From contig JANTQA010000012.1 in assembly GCA_027625915.1 (NCBI GenBank), positions 6,408,501 through 6,472,500 on the forward strand: DNA of 64,000 nt, written 5' to 3'. The translations under genes were made by a program, and so were the position numbers. The notes under the pieces are model-generated. The model was given only the letters and a program-made list of their open reading frames with translations. It was not told the DNA's origin and ran no database searches. Within the stretch, counting starts at the first letter, position 1. Each line of letters begins with the position of its first letter. The DNA comes from Anaeramoeba flamelloides (taxonomy: Eukaryota; Metamonada; Anaeramoebidae). Positions 1 through 12,814 of this stretch are shown in pieces.

Positions 1-252
1 CTTTTTTAAAGAATCAACTATATTGATAATTATCATATTATTATAAGTTATTCAGCCTATATTATTCAAAACAAGCACATTTATTAAATTTCAAGAAAAA
101 AAATTATAAATCAATTTCAAAATTGCTCGTTAAAATTAAACAAAAAATTCAAAATCAAATGTAATAATTAACATTCAAATATTTCTCTATAATTATTTTA
201 TATTTATTTATTATAATATTTTAACACACTTCTTACTTTATCATATCATAAG
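1..252 (+). other. Probable intron 3' end upstream of the Furry exon
   Basis: No protein-like reading is evident. The last roughly 155 bases before the AG at 251-252 contain no AG dinucleotide and are pyrimidine- and A-rich, as expected of an intron 3' end. Bases 1-95 could hold part of an upstream exon, but nothing in them can be assigned. Confidence 0.5.
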
Positions 253-3200
253 GGATAATGATTCTAATTTACTACTGGAACTAATCTTTGAAAGAAAAAT
301 TGATAAAAGCATTTATTTAAAATATTTATTTTTATTTACATTAAAAGAAATTGTCACTGATCAACAAAAATTGAATGCTAAGGTTTCACGATTAATTCAA
401 CAATATTTTTCAATAATAATTGAACAATTGCATTCAAAAAATTTTTTAAATAAGAATAATTCTTTAATTAGATATCGAAACATTCAAACAAATTTGGAAT
501 TAATAAAAAGAACAATAGCTTTAATTACTATACATTATCCGATAAATTTTTCTTTTTCTTTATTTGAAACGTTGGAACTAAAAAAACCACAACAAAACAT
601 TACACCGCTAATACCGTATTGTTCTTTCAACATTGAGCAAACCACTGGTGTGAATTTAACAATTCGTTTATTAAAATTCATTGAAAAAAGATTAAATCAA
701 AAATTGACAAGTAGAGAATATGATTACATTTTAGGATTAATCAATATTTATAAACAAATTGGCTTAAATTTAAAAAAGATAAAAACCATTCCAACAAAAT
801 TGGAACAAGTTATTAATACAATTAATGACTATGTTTTCAAAATCGTTCAAAAAAATCTCTCAAATTCATTATTTGGAAGATTATATATTTGCACAGAAAC
901 TTGCAACCAATTGATAAAGCATTATGCCACTCAAGAAAAAAAAAACGAATTAGACCAAGAAAAAGAAAACGAAAATGAACTAGATCAAGAGATTGGCCAA
1001 GAGCAGGAGCAAGATCAAGAACAAAAGAAAAGGAAAGAAAAAATAAAATTAATTGAATTAAAGCAGGGCTCTGAAAGTTATAATCGTGTTATTAATTTAT
1101 TAACAACAACATTAAAAACAAAACGAATCAAAGGGAAATCAAATGATTGCTATAATATTCTATTAGGTATTTATGATTATATTGAAATTATTATTCAAGA
1201 ATATCATAATAACAATTTATTTACAAATCCAGAATTGGAATTAATTTTTACAGAATTAGTTAATCAAATATTTTTTTTAAATAATGATTATGATCTGCAA
1301 TATTTCCAAATAACAGAAATTTTAACAAACATATGCTTAAAAATGTCTGAATGGAATTTAAATTTTGTTATGAAAAAGGTAATTGAGCAATTGATAAACT
1401 TCAATGAGAACAAAAGTAAAAATAATAATAGAAATAAAGCAATCTTATTGTCAATTCGATGCTTTTCAAAAATTTATTTTAATTCCAAAAAAATTGAAAA
1501 AAAAAATAATTTTAATAATAAAAAGGTAATTGGTTATTATTTAGAGCATTATGGTGAATTATTAACAAAATTTTTTGAAAAAAGTTTTTTAGAAATAAAT
1601 AAATATAACAACTATGCCAAAAAACAAAAAAAAATCAAGGAAATGAATATAGGTAAAAACGAATCACAGTATTTTTTAATATTGGAAGAAATTTTAAAAC
1701 TTATTCCTTCAATTTTGCCCTCACCAAAACATTTATTCAAGTCTTTACTCATATTAACAAATAACCAATCAAAGAAAATATCGTTTCTGGCCTTTAAATG
1801 TCTAAAGAAGTCTATTAATAGGAAATTGGAATTAAGACCATATATAATTTCCACTTTTTTAGATTATTTAAAGAACATTAAACCAAATCGTTTATATTCA
1901 AAGAAAAAAATTTTACACACATTGATGAAATTAAAAAAATTAATTGACAATTGGATAACAAATGCGAAAATGGAGGTCAATAATCCCAGAATAAATATTA
2001 AAAATAGAATTTTGGCTTATAGCCCCTCAAATCCGTTATTACTATTATTAAAGGATTTTGATTTGAATGAAATAGAAGGAAATATATGTGTTTATTTATT
2101 ATTTTTTGATATTAGAATTCGATTTATTTCAATTGAAATTTTAGAAAAAATTAAAATTTTGGATGGCTTATTAAATGAAAAAGAAAAGAAAATGAATACT
2201 ATTATACAGAAATCTTATGTGATGATTAAAAAGGAAAAACTTGATGAAGAAAAACTTGATGAAGAAAAACTAGATGAAGAACTGAAAGAAGATGATGGTG
2301 GCAATGATAATACAGAAGAAGAGGAAGAGGAAGAAGTAGATGGGGGTGATGATGAAGTAAAGGAAAGGGAGTGGAAGAATCAAAAAACAAATACAATTTA
2401 TTTAATTGATTCCTTAAATTTAGCTTATAAAGAAAAAAATAATCATTTTGATCCAATAATCCCTTTATCGAAGAATGAATTAAATACTTATTTTTCAATT
2501 CAAAATAATAATATCAAGATTAATGATGATGGTGATAATAATCATAATGATAATGATAATATAAAAACAATTTGTAAAAAGGAATATTTATTCCATAAAT
2601 GGATTTTTTTAATTGCAAAAGCATTAAGAAAAATTTTAATTATTAATGAAAAAAAAATCAATGTATTATATATAAATTTAAAGACAAAATCTTTTGATAA
2701 AATTTTAAATATAAACACAAAACTAGACAATAATGAAAACAATATTAAAAAACAAATGGGATTTTTAATTATCTTTTGTTCAATTTTAAATAATAAATTC
2801 GTAGAAGAAAATGAAATAATTGCCTTTTTTAATAGAATTATTAAATTATTAGATTCACCATTCCAAATTCAAAAAGAATTAGCAATTCTATCTTTGGGTT
2901 CTGTTAATATTAGTTGTTTTAATTTATTAATGAATTCGTTTTATAAAAAATTAGAAGAATTAAACGAAACAAAACAAAATAGTACAAATATTAACGATCA
3001 AGATCATGAAAACAAATCAATCAATAATAATAATAATAATAATAATAACATGAAGGAAAAAGATAAAAGAAAAAACAAAATAAAATATAAAATAAAATAT
3101 AAAATAAAAGCAAAGGAAAATGATTTAGAAAATGAAAAAACAAAAGGTTATTTAATGAAATTTACCAAAAAAGAATGTTTTTTATTTTCTATCATTAATA

Positions 3201-6200
3201 TATGTAAAATCTCAACGGGACAAATGGAAAAAGAAATGATCTATGAAAAAAAAAATATAATTTTAAATTTAATTTCAAGATTATTAAAATTTCTTTCCAA
3301 TATTCAAAACTTATCAATCAAAAAAAACCCTTTATTAATGTTAAAAACTCGATATGATTTAATCTTTTTATGTTTAAATTGCATTTCATTTTTAAGGAAA
3401 AATAAAAAGACATTAGTCTCGAATAGAAGAATTGATTTTTTAAACTTATTTTTATTAAATTGTGGAGTTGGGAAAACATTTGCAACAAACGAAAATGAAG
3501 AAAACTTTGAAATTAACAAATATCTACAACTGAATGAAAAATTGATTTCTAATAAAAAAGAATTTTGGGATGAAATTAATAATTTATACAAATCAATAAT
3601 GCTTTTATCAAAAAGGGGGATTTCTATAATCCTATATGGTGAATTAATGACTAAAAAGCATTTATTACCCGAAGGGGCTGTCTTTACTTATTTATCTGAA
3701 TTGGTACAGAAAAAGAAGAAATTGAAGAATAATATTATTATTAACGATACTTTAAATAACTTTCTAGATAACAATTTTGAGCAATTATTCGATATTTTTT
3801 TAAATTTCTCTTTAACACATTCAACAAAGGTTTCCCTATTTTATACTAATGCATTGATCCAGTATTTATTAAAAAAAAAAATTGATATCAAGTTTTTAAA
3901 TAGCAAACAAGTGGGGGCAAAGTTTATTAATTTTATATTATACCATTTAACTGATGAAACATTATTGATAAGAACGCAGATATTTAGAATAATAGAGAAA
4001 TATAAGTCAATTTTATTATCAAAAAATTTGAAAAAAAAGAAACTAACCTTAATCAAGTTTGAGGTATCTGAAATCAAAGAAAAGATTGTCAACAATTGCG
4101 TAAATCAAAGCGAACTCTTTACTAAAGAAAATCCAAAAATTATTTTGAATGTCATTTTTGAAATAAATGAGAAATTTTGGTCGTTGGAAAGGAATTATCG
4201 AAAGGGTCCAAATGGATTTAAAAACATCCAATCAAAGCAGGAATCTATATTGAAATATTTAATACCATGGCTGAAAACAATCCGATATGATAATAGTAAG
4301 CAAATCACAATCAAGAATTTTAAAAGGATTTTAATCATGCTTTTCAAATTTTCAATGAAAAAAAACACTCAAAATAATATTATCCAATCGCTCTGGAATT
4401 CCATAATTTATAATAAGAATAAGAATGCCAATGCAATTAGCAATAATACCCAGAAGGAAGATCCAAAGAAGGGAAACGATGACAATAGGATCAATAAAAG
4501 CAACAGCGAGGTTCGTGATAATTATACAGGCACGAATTTAGATGGGATTTATAAATTTATTATTTCGAATTGCATTGGGAAATTTAATGAAAAATATTTA
4601 GATACATCAAAAATAATTTGTGTTTATTTGAATAAAAATAATAAATTGCAGTTATTTGATAAATTATTAAATATAGACAAATTGATATATTATAAATTTA
4701 ATCAAAAGCAAAAAAAGTCAAAGTTTTTGAATAACAAAGAGAAAAAAAAAGCAATGGCCATTGAAAAAATCCATTCGGTGATTGTCTATGGAAATAATGT
4801 GATGAAAAGGGATGGGAAAGAAGAAATAATAACAATAAAATCTACAATATTAATTTTATTAAGTGAAATAATTTCTGAAAATTTGGAATCAACAAAAAAT
4901 TATTTATCTCGAATCATTTTTTTAATAATTATAAATTTTGATAATAATAATAACTATATTGTCAAGCATTGTAAAATCATTTTGATTCAATTGCTATTAT
5001 CCTTAATAGTTAAAAACAAGAATTCAAAAATTAAAGATATCGAAAACTGTAAAAAATTGATATTAAAACTTGGGAAAAATGAAGAAAACAATCATTTGAA
5101 CAATACGAGCAATGGTAACAACAAAATTAAATATTGGCAATATGAAGAAATAAACGAATTAAAATTAAAGACCAAATCTGAATTAAAGATCAAACAATTT
5201 TTATTAAATTTATTAACCATTTTTAATAAAAATCTGATCAATGACGATTTAAATGATAGCCTGATCCGTGAATATCTGCTCTGGATTACAAAGACTAATG
5301 ATAATTTAAATATGAATAAACAAGTATTAGATCTGCATTATTATACCCGAATCCAACAGCTTTTTAGGTGTTTAAAATGCGATAATAAATATTCTTTGCC
5401 TATTTTTAACCAACTGATCACCACATTACAATATTTTATTCGTAAAAATTTGAAAAAAATAAATTCAATCGTTTTAGAAAATTTGAAAACTTTAGAGTAT
5501 TTATTAAACCATTTAGACACAATCACACTTATACCTAATTTCTTTTGGTTATCTTTCCAATTGTTAAAATCAAATAATGTTATTATTTATAAATATGGCC
5601 TGACATTTCTGAATAATATAATTGCAAATGAAGAATTTGTTAACGAAAAATACCAAAAAAAATTAATCAAATTAAAACCAAAAAATTATTCGAATAAGCA
5701 ATTAATCTCGTTAATATCTAAAAGCTTTTTATTTTCAAAATTAGAAGCAAACTTGATACTTGAATGCCTTTTCAATTATTTAAAATTAAATAATGAAACA
5801 TTCATAGAGTCTCATGAAAAGCAAATTATCTCCAGTTTGGTATTATTAATTCCACATTTATCTAGTCATTTTAATTTGAAAAGTAGAAATAGACGTATAG
5901 CAAAAAACCTTAAATTGCTAATACAGTATACACAGGATTTGGATTTTAATCTAATTTCTCAAAATTTGGAAAACTTTCAAAATCAAAAATTTTCATCAAA
6001 GGATTCCTTCATTCAAAAAATATCATCAAATTTATCAAAATTATTAATCAAGTACAATTTGCGTGACCATTATTACCAATTTTTATTGAATGTCATCACC
6101 AATTGTAATATTATTTTCAGAGTGGAATTTTTAAATTTATTTAAATACCTGTATATTGAAATTGATTATAAACCAAAAAAAGATAAGGCGACACAATTAA

Positions 6201-7693
6201 ATAAAAATATACTGAGAAAATTAATTAAAATACAAAATAATGAGAATTCTGATTTAATAATGTTAATTTTTTCTTCATTTTTATCCAAAATGAAATTTTC
6301 TAAAAAATATTTTAACAAAAAACAATTATTAGCTACTCGTTGGGATTCAGTGCCAAATTTAAATGTTTTTAAGGATGGAAATAATATTAATAAAAATGTT
6401 AAAGATGATGAGAACAAAGATGATGATCATGATGTCGAGGATCAAGATGAAAATCTTCACTCCATATTTAATACTAAAAATAAAAAATTAATTATTTTTG
6501 AAGAAGAAAAGAAAGACACAGAACTAGAGTTAAAGCAAAAAGAAAATACAGGAATTAATGGAAAAGGTAAAGTTAAAAAAAATAATAAATTGAAACCAAA
6601 TTCAAAAATTACTGTAACTTCAAATATTAAAGTTGAACCATTAACCAAGAATAGTAAAACGAGAACAAAAAAAAAAAAGAGATCAAAAAGATCTCAAAGT
6701 AAATTAAAAATTAAAAATAATCTTGTGAAAAAGGAAAAAGCAAATAAAAATCATAAAGAGGAAAAGGAAAAGGAAAGGGAAAAGGGAAAGGATCAGGAAA
6801 AGGAAAATGAAAAGGAAAAGAATAAGAAATCAACAGACCGTCCCATCGATAAAATCCCAAATGAATTTGCATTGAAAGGGAAAATAAATAATGACAAAAT
6901 GATTTCTGCGTTTTTACATTTTGTTTCTGTTGACAATGATGTTACCGAAGGATTTATTAGTGATCAAGAAGACGATGATGAAATCGAAGCATATTTATTA
7001 ATTCAAGAATTAGAAGACGAAGCTGAAGATGAGGAAGGAGAAATTCCAAAAAATGAAAATCAAAATGAGAATGAAAATGAAAATACAATTGAAAATGCAA
7101 TTGATCGTGAATCCATAAATGTTAAAGAAAAAGGTGGATCAAATAATTGTCTTTCGGATGATGAAATGGATATGTTACAAAATTCAGATACCCTCTCCTT
7201 TTCAGATTTAGAGTCCGCTGAAAGTTCTGACTCGGAACTTTTAAATCAGCTATTGAGCACAAGGCAAGATCCAGTTTCAGACCCAGGGTCGGATTCTGAA
7301 TTAGAATTAGACGATATTCTTGGCTATACTCCTGATCCTAAGAAGATAGGAAATCCAAATGTAAATTCTGATTCTGATACAGAAAGGGCAATTGATTCAA
7401 ATGAAAGCCATACTTCTGACACGGAAAGGGCTATTGATTCAAATGAAAACTCTGATTCGGAACTTTTAGATTATCTTTTAAGTGAAAAGAAAGATGCAGT
7501 TTTAGATACAGATCCAAATTCGGATTTGGATATACACTTAAATTCCAATTCCCATTTGAATTCTGTCCAAGAGGAAGATCCAGAAATAGATCTTAATTTC
7601 TTAGATTCATTTGAAGATTTGGATTCCGAATTGGATTCAAATCCAGATTTTGATTCAAGTTCAGATTCATTTTCTGATGAATTTTTGAATTAA
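253..7693 (+). CDS. Furry / Mor2 / Tao3-like cell morphogenesis protein (3' exon; 5' end off window)
   Basis: Furry-family proteins are very large HEAT-like scaffolds that activate NDR/LATS kinases in cell polarity and morphogenesis. One exon is visible, about 2479 residues. No ATG opens the frame. The frame runs back from the first in-frame TTG (371) to an AG at 251-252, preceded by about 155 bases with no AG, so I place a splice acceptor there (phase 2) and the start off window. Family-like signatures: PLLLLLKDFDL followed by an RxISIEILEKIK helix (about 2030-2160); LKYLIPWLKTI then a QSLWNSI segment (about 4250-4410), like the Furry motif around 'LPWL...ALW'; HYYTRIQQLFRCL (about 5336-5375) followed by IPNFFWLSFQLL (5530-5570), matching the Furry C-terminal 'SxQIFR...PQLFW' pattern. 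Asn/Lys loops and acidic inserts (2235-2370) interrupt the helices; the tail (from about 6360) is basic, then Asp/Ser-rich. Assignment is from remembered family patterns, not an alignment. Confidence 0.72.
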
Positions 7694-7864
7694 GTAAATA
7701 ACAATAAACAAGATTAATACCATGACAATTAAATAAATACAAAGAAACAGAAATCAAATAAAAAACATTTAATATTCGGTTTATATTATATATTAAAATT
7801 TCAAGTTTTTTTTTTTTTTTTTAATTGTTTATTGATTAATTGATTTATTTATTTTTGAATCTAT

Positions 7865-8650
7865 CAAATATTCCCGAAAATACCCGAAAATCGAAAATAC
7901 CCGAAAATTTTTTAACCTCATAAAAACACTTTTTGAACAACTTCAAAGAAACACTAGTGCCAATATACTCAGTTTAAAGGTAAATTTAGAATTTTAATTT
8001 GGAAAAAAAATTTTTTTCTGAATATATCAAAATTCAAAAAAATTAAAATTTGAGGTAAAGATATTCAACACATTTTGTCTAAAAGGGGTTGACGTATCCT
8101 TAGATGACTGTAATATTTTTGATCATTTCGAGATGGTATTAACTAAATGAGAGAAAATGTACTTGTAAAGAAAATTTCTAATTCTGTATCATTACCTATA
8201 ATTTTGTAATCTTAATTACAATCCTAAAATAACCGAGTATTATCTAATCGTACAACACATACCTATATCCGACACAAGGTGACCCAAGCCAAACTTTATT
8301 TAACTTCCGATTCCATAAAAGGAACTGGCTTAACCAAAACATACTAACACACACCATACCAAACCGAACACAGCCTATACCAATATCCTGGCATACCAAT
8401 ACACATACCCTAATAAGTACCAACAATTACTCAAATATACTCAAAAAGCACCAAAATCTCTTCAGATTAGTTTAAAGTAGAAAATTCAAAAAAAAAAATA
8501 TTTTGTCTGGAAGTAAAATTGTTATTTTATCATTAAACTGAGTATATTGGCATCGGGTTTCTTCAAAGTTGTCCATAACGTGTTTTTATGTGGTTTAAAA
8601 TTTTTCGGGTATTTTCGGTTTTCGGGTATTTTCAGAAATATTTCAAATAC
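7865..8650. mobile_element. Foldback DNA transposon, ~0.8 kb, with ~115 bp terminal inverted repeats
   Basis: The left arm (about 7865-7977) carries repeated CCCGAAAATA units and ends in a segment beginning CCAATATACTCAG. The right arm (about 8533-8650) is its reverse complement, with about 80-85% identity including CTGAGTATATTGG and the CGGGTATTTTCGG units. The interior (8240-8440) is less AT-rich than the surroundings and contains no real gene. No transposase is present, so it is non-autonomous. Target-site duplication is unclear. Confidence 0.8.
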
Positions 8651-9939
8651 CCTTTATTTTTAAAATAGAGATCCAATATTGTCAAAAAATAAAATTCTAC
8701 TACTTTTAATAATTCATTTGTTATTTAAACTCTTTTTCAGTCAAAGGGGTGCAGTTTTATTGAAGATATAGAACATTTCCTATGAGTTTAATTCATTATT
8801 CTTCTCAAACTAAAATTTCAAATTTTTAAATCTAAATCATTTTTTCTCATTTTGCTTTCTTTTGTATTTTGCTTTTTAATTTTTTTTTTTTTTTTTTTTT
8901 AACAAATAAATTCGAAAAAAACAAATGTTTGAAACTCTAAATTAACATTAAGAAAAGTTAGGCGTTTGTATGTCTTTTTATAATTCATTCATTTTCAAAA
9001 TAAAAAATCTTATAGTTAACAATTTTAATTTCCCTAAGAAATTGATAATTTTGCACGAGATGGTCGAATGAAAAGGGACCAAAAATTTTTTTAAGGGACT
9101 AGTCTTCTACGACAACAAGGCAATATTTTAAAATATGTTATTGGTGGTATTCTCTACTTTCGTATTTATGATCCCATGTGTCAAAAAATTCTGATCGACT
9201 AAGAAAACCATAAAAGAAAATTAGTTTATTGAGATCAATTTTTTTTTTCCATTTTTTCCGAAAAAGAAAACTATTAAATTCATTTTATTTCTCACAATTT
9301 AACAAGTTTTTACCCCTTTTATTGTCATTTTGATCATTATTATACTATAACATTTCTTTGTTACTAGTAATATTAATATAAATATTTTTGTTCCTTTTTA
9401 AGATAAAACTTTTGGTTAACCAAAAAAATTGATATATTTAACGGATTAAAAAATAATTGTATTTTTTTAAGAAGAGTAGTTATAATAATCAAAGTTTTGT
9501 GGTCACTTAAAAATTTTACTCAGGAATTTTGTTTTTGTTTTAAGATGAAATTAGATTTTTCAAAATAAAATTTTCTTGAAGATATTTGGGAATTAGTTAA
9601 TTTTATCCTCAAAATTCAAAATCATTTTTTTTCTGCCAAAAATGATTTGAAATGTTATAAGAATTTTTGTGAATAAGACCAAACAATTTGTTAAAAAAAT
9701 TTTTCAAAATTAAAAATTTTTTATCAATTTTTTTTCATTTTTTGAAAACCAGAAAACAACTTTTTCAAAACATTAAAAAAAAAATTTTTTTTTACCTAAT
9801 AGATCTCAATTTAATAGATAAACTGTAGTCAAGCTTCTACTGAATATTCCTTTATTAAATCACCTAAACCACGAATAGTTTTAATGGCTAAGATTTGAAT
9901 TGAAATATTAATCAAAGAAAAAGAAACTAAATAAAAAAT

Positions 9940-10200
9940 TTGCTTTCGGAATCAATACTTTCCAACATAAAACGAAAAATATGTTTTACCATTTTCAAGA
10001 ATTAACTTAATTCTTAAACAAAATAATAGGTTACTTTTTTTCGTTTTATATCGGAAAGATGCAAATTTTGAATTTCAAAAAAGAGACTCAAATCAATAAA
10101 TTGTTTAAATGAGGTTAACTCATCCATTTCATAAGTCAAAACACAAATTACAAAAAAAAATTTTTTCAAGATCTTGACAAGATTTCATTTTATTTTCAAA
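9940..10200. repeat. Dispersed repeat family G, copy 1
   Basis: Collinear with the reverse complement of 42655-42940. Shared blocks include TTTTCAAGAATTAACTTAATT, GACTCAAATNAATAAATTG and CATTTCATAAG. The sequence CTTTCCAACATAAAACGAAAA has an inverted partner about 70 bases on, so each copy is itself partly palindromic. Non-coding. Confidence 0.65.
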
Positions 10201-11109
10201 AATGACTACTCCCTTAAACATTTTTGTTTTTAGAAATTTATGTTTTTTTCAGGCTTTTCTTTTATTATTATCGACTCTAATATGAAGTTTAATATTTCTC
10301 ATATTTCTAAACAATCTAAGTTTTTTTTATTCTTTAAAATAAAGTGAATTTTTCATTTTTAGCTGGGCAACTTTGAGTAAAATGGAGTTTAAATGTGTAC
10401 AAATTTTTGGAATGGGGTTCACTTGAATAAAATTTGGATATATAAAAAAATTGAGAAAATTAATATTGTTACAAAGGGGTATATTCTATAGTGTTATTTA
10501 AATTCATCAAAATTTCTTTTTATGTTGTTAAAATTTATTATAAAATAAACAATATAAAAATCCAAGTAAAAAAATTAATTAGAATATTCAAATTCTCAAA
10601 TAGGTCATATTTTTTTTTTTTTTTTGGGGGGGGGCTTGTGAAAATTAATCATTTCTCTTCTAATTAATTATAAGGAATGAATGATTAATAAAATTAAAAT
10701 CAATTTTATTTATTTTTTGATTATCGGTTTTTTGTTTTGTTTTGTGATTATTTAAAAAAGATTTTAGTTGGTTGTATTAGTTTTATGTCAAAAGTCACTT
10801 CCTATTTCTTTTAAGTTATCAAATTATTAAAAAAAAACCAAATTTACAGAAGAAAAGAAAAGAAGGAAAAGTTACAAATCTTAAGTTGTAAAATATAAAG
10901 TAATTCCATAAAGGTACTTTAATCATGTTAAAAAATAATCAGCTTTTTAGTTTCTCAATAATTTTTTATTTAACTATCTATATTTTCAATTTTTTTATTA
11001 TAATCACCAAAAATTTTCCTAGCAAGATTTCGTAAATGGAATCTCACCATAATCTACAACACAATTCATATCTCTTTCAAATAAACAAGGTATATGTCAA
11101 AGTCGCCAA

Positions 11110-11460
11110 TCATTTTTTTCAAAATTAAAATTTGAAGAGTAGAGAAGAAATAAGTAGAATAATACAAATCAAAGAAATAGTTGATATATGTAGGAGTAAA
11201 AACCAATAAATCAATAGTTTTCATAAAAATTTAAAAACTTCAATTCTTAGTTACATTTTGAAAAAAATAACAATAACCAACATGATCACTAATAAAAAAT
11301 CAAATAAAATTCCAATAGAAATAAACATGATTTTTCTATAATCATTTTTACTTTATTAATAACATTAGAACGACCTTGTTTTACCAAAAGTACTATTGCC
11401 TTATTATAAAAAAAAATATCAATGGATTAGGTCAAAAAACAATTAGAAAAAAAAAATGTA
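11110..11460. repeat. Dispersed repeat family C, copy 1
   Basis: Matches 40690-41050 in direct orientation and 32450-32910 in inverted orientation. Shared blocks are AGTAGAATAATACA, AATAGTTGAT, AATCAATAG, TTCCAATAGAAAT and TGATTTTTCTA. No coding potential. Confidence 0.65.
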
Positions 11461-11785
11461 CTAAATTTAAAAAAATATTAAAAAAAGATTTTGGAAATAA
11501 ATTTTTTCTACGAAAATCTATTCAATAATGTTGAAAATATCTAATTAACTCATTATAACTGATACCTTTTAACTGGAAAATTATTGATAACCAAATCATT
11601 TTAGTTATATTTATAGTGAATTTGAATACGTTATAAATTCATTTTAACCATTTTATACCCCCGTGCTTCTACTTTTTAAATAATCTTTTTTTTTTTTTTA
11701 GCCTTAAACTTTCGGGGATATAAAATAAAATAAAAATAAATAAAGAAAAAAAAAGAAGAAATTAACTCAAAAGTTGCAAAAAGTA

Positions 11786-11979
11786 CAGTCAGTTCCACTT
11801 TTAAGGAAGAAATTTAAACCCCAATGTAAGGTACAAAAAAATCTCAAATAAAGGCTCATTTTGTGGGATTTTTGTTTCCACAAATTATTTTCTAGAATCT
11901 GAGTTTTGTTCTTTTATTTGTGATTTTTTTATGCATAAATTTTTTTGAAAGTTTATCCTTTAAAATTGAAACTGACTGT
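11786..11979. mobile_element. Tc1/mariner-type palindromic MITE, copy A
   Basis: Starts TACAGTCAGTTCCACTTTTAAG and ends with the reverse complement TTGAAACTGACTG. The two halves are inverted repeats over almost the whole ~195 bp. The CAGT terminus beside TA is the usual Tc1/mariner signature (established knowledge). The right TA is degraded. Diverged from the younger copies at 48653-49129. Confidence 0.8.
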
Positions 11980-12588
11980 CATGAAAATTTTTTCTTCAAT
12001 CAAAAATATATATATATATTTGGTTAATTTTACATAGGAAAAAAACAGTAATAAAACAATGTAAAAATTAAAAATCTCTGGATTTGTTTAAAAGTCGATT
12101 AGTTACAGTAAAAAGGGTAATAAAAAAATTTTAGAAAGTAGTCTTTCTTTATAGTTGAAAAACTTTACTAAATCTATTTTGTCAAACTCTATTAAAATAT
12201 TTTTTTAACACTTCTATAAAATGAATTTCCCTACAAACTTGTGAATTAGTGTTCAAAAAATGAAAACAAAGGTAAAAAAAATAATAAAAATAAAAAAATT
12301 ATTTATTGTTCCAAAAAATAATAAAAATAGAAATACATATTTCTCATTTATGATAAAATTAAAAAACTGTTTTATTAATTTTTCCAAGAATTAATGAATA
12401 TTAAATTAGCTTAATTTTATTAGTCTTAGAAAAAGAAGTAAATTGATTTTGATTTTTTAATAAATTGTAATGAGTTTTTACCAGAATAGTTTTTTTTTTT
12501 TTTTTTTTAAACAAGTTATTTAAACAAATCATTCAAGATTGGTTTTAATTTAGCAATTAAAGTATTTGAAATTGTAAATATTAAATAA

Positions 12589-12607
12589 TATATATATATA
12601 TATATAA
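12589..12607. repeat. (TA)n microsatellite
   Basis: Uninterrupted TA dinucleotide tract of about nine to ten units in AT-rich intergenic DNA. Confidence 0.85.
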
Positions 12608-12814
12608 TAAATATATTTTTTAAAAGTTTATTAAAAAATATTAACAATCTTAAATAAAACCAAAGAATTTATATATCTATATCTCTATAAAATTAAATAG
12701 ATGTTTAGATAGATAAATGGTTAGTTGACTGTAAATTTCGGTTTGTTAGGTTAGTGGGTCCAATTGGCGGGTAGATAAATAAACAGGGATAAACATGTGG
12801 ATATATGAAATTTA

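Larger units (their letters stand above)
7694..12814. other. Intergenic region with transposon relics
   Basis: About 5 kb between the convergent ends of the Furry and basic-protein genes. It holds a foldback element (7865-8650), repeat copies at about 9940-10200 and 11110-11460, a mariner-type MITE (11786-11979), poly-T runs including a T/G homopolymer junction near 10609-10637, and a (TA)n tract at 12589-12607. I see no convincing coding sequence or RNA gene in the rest. Confidence 0.7.
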
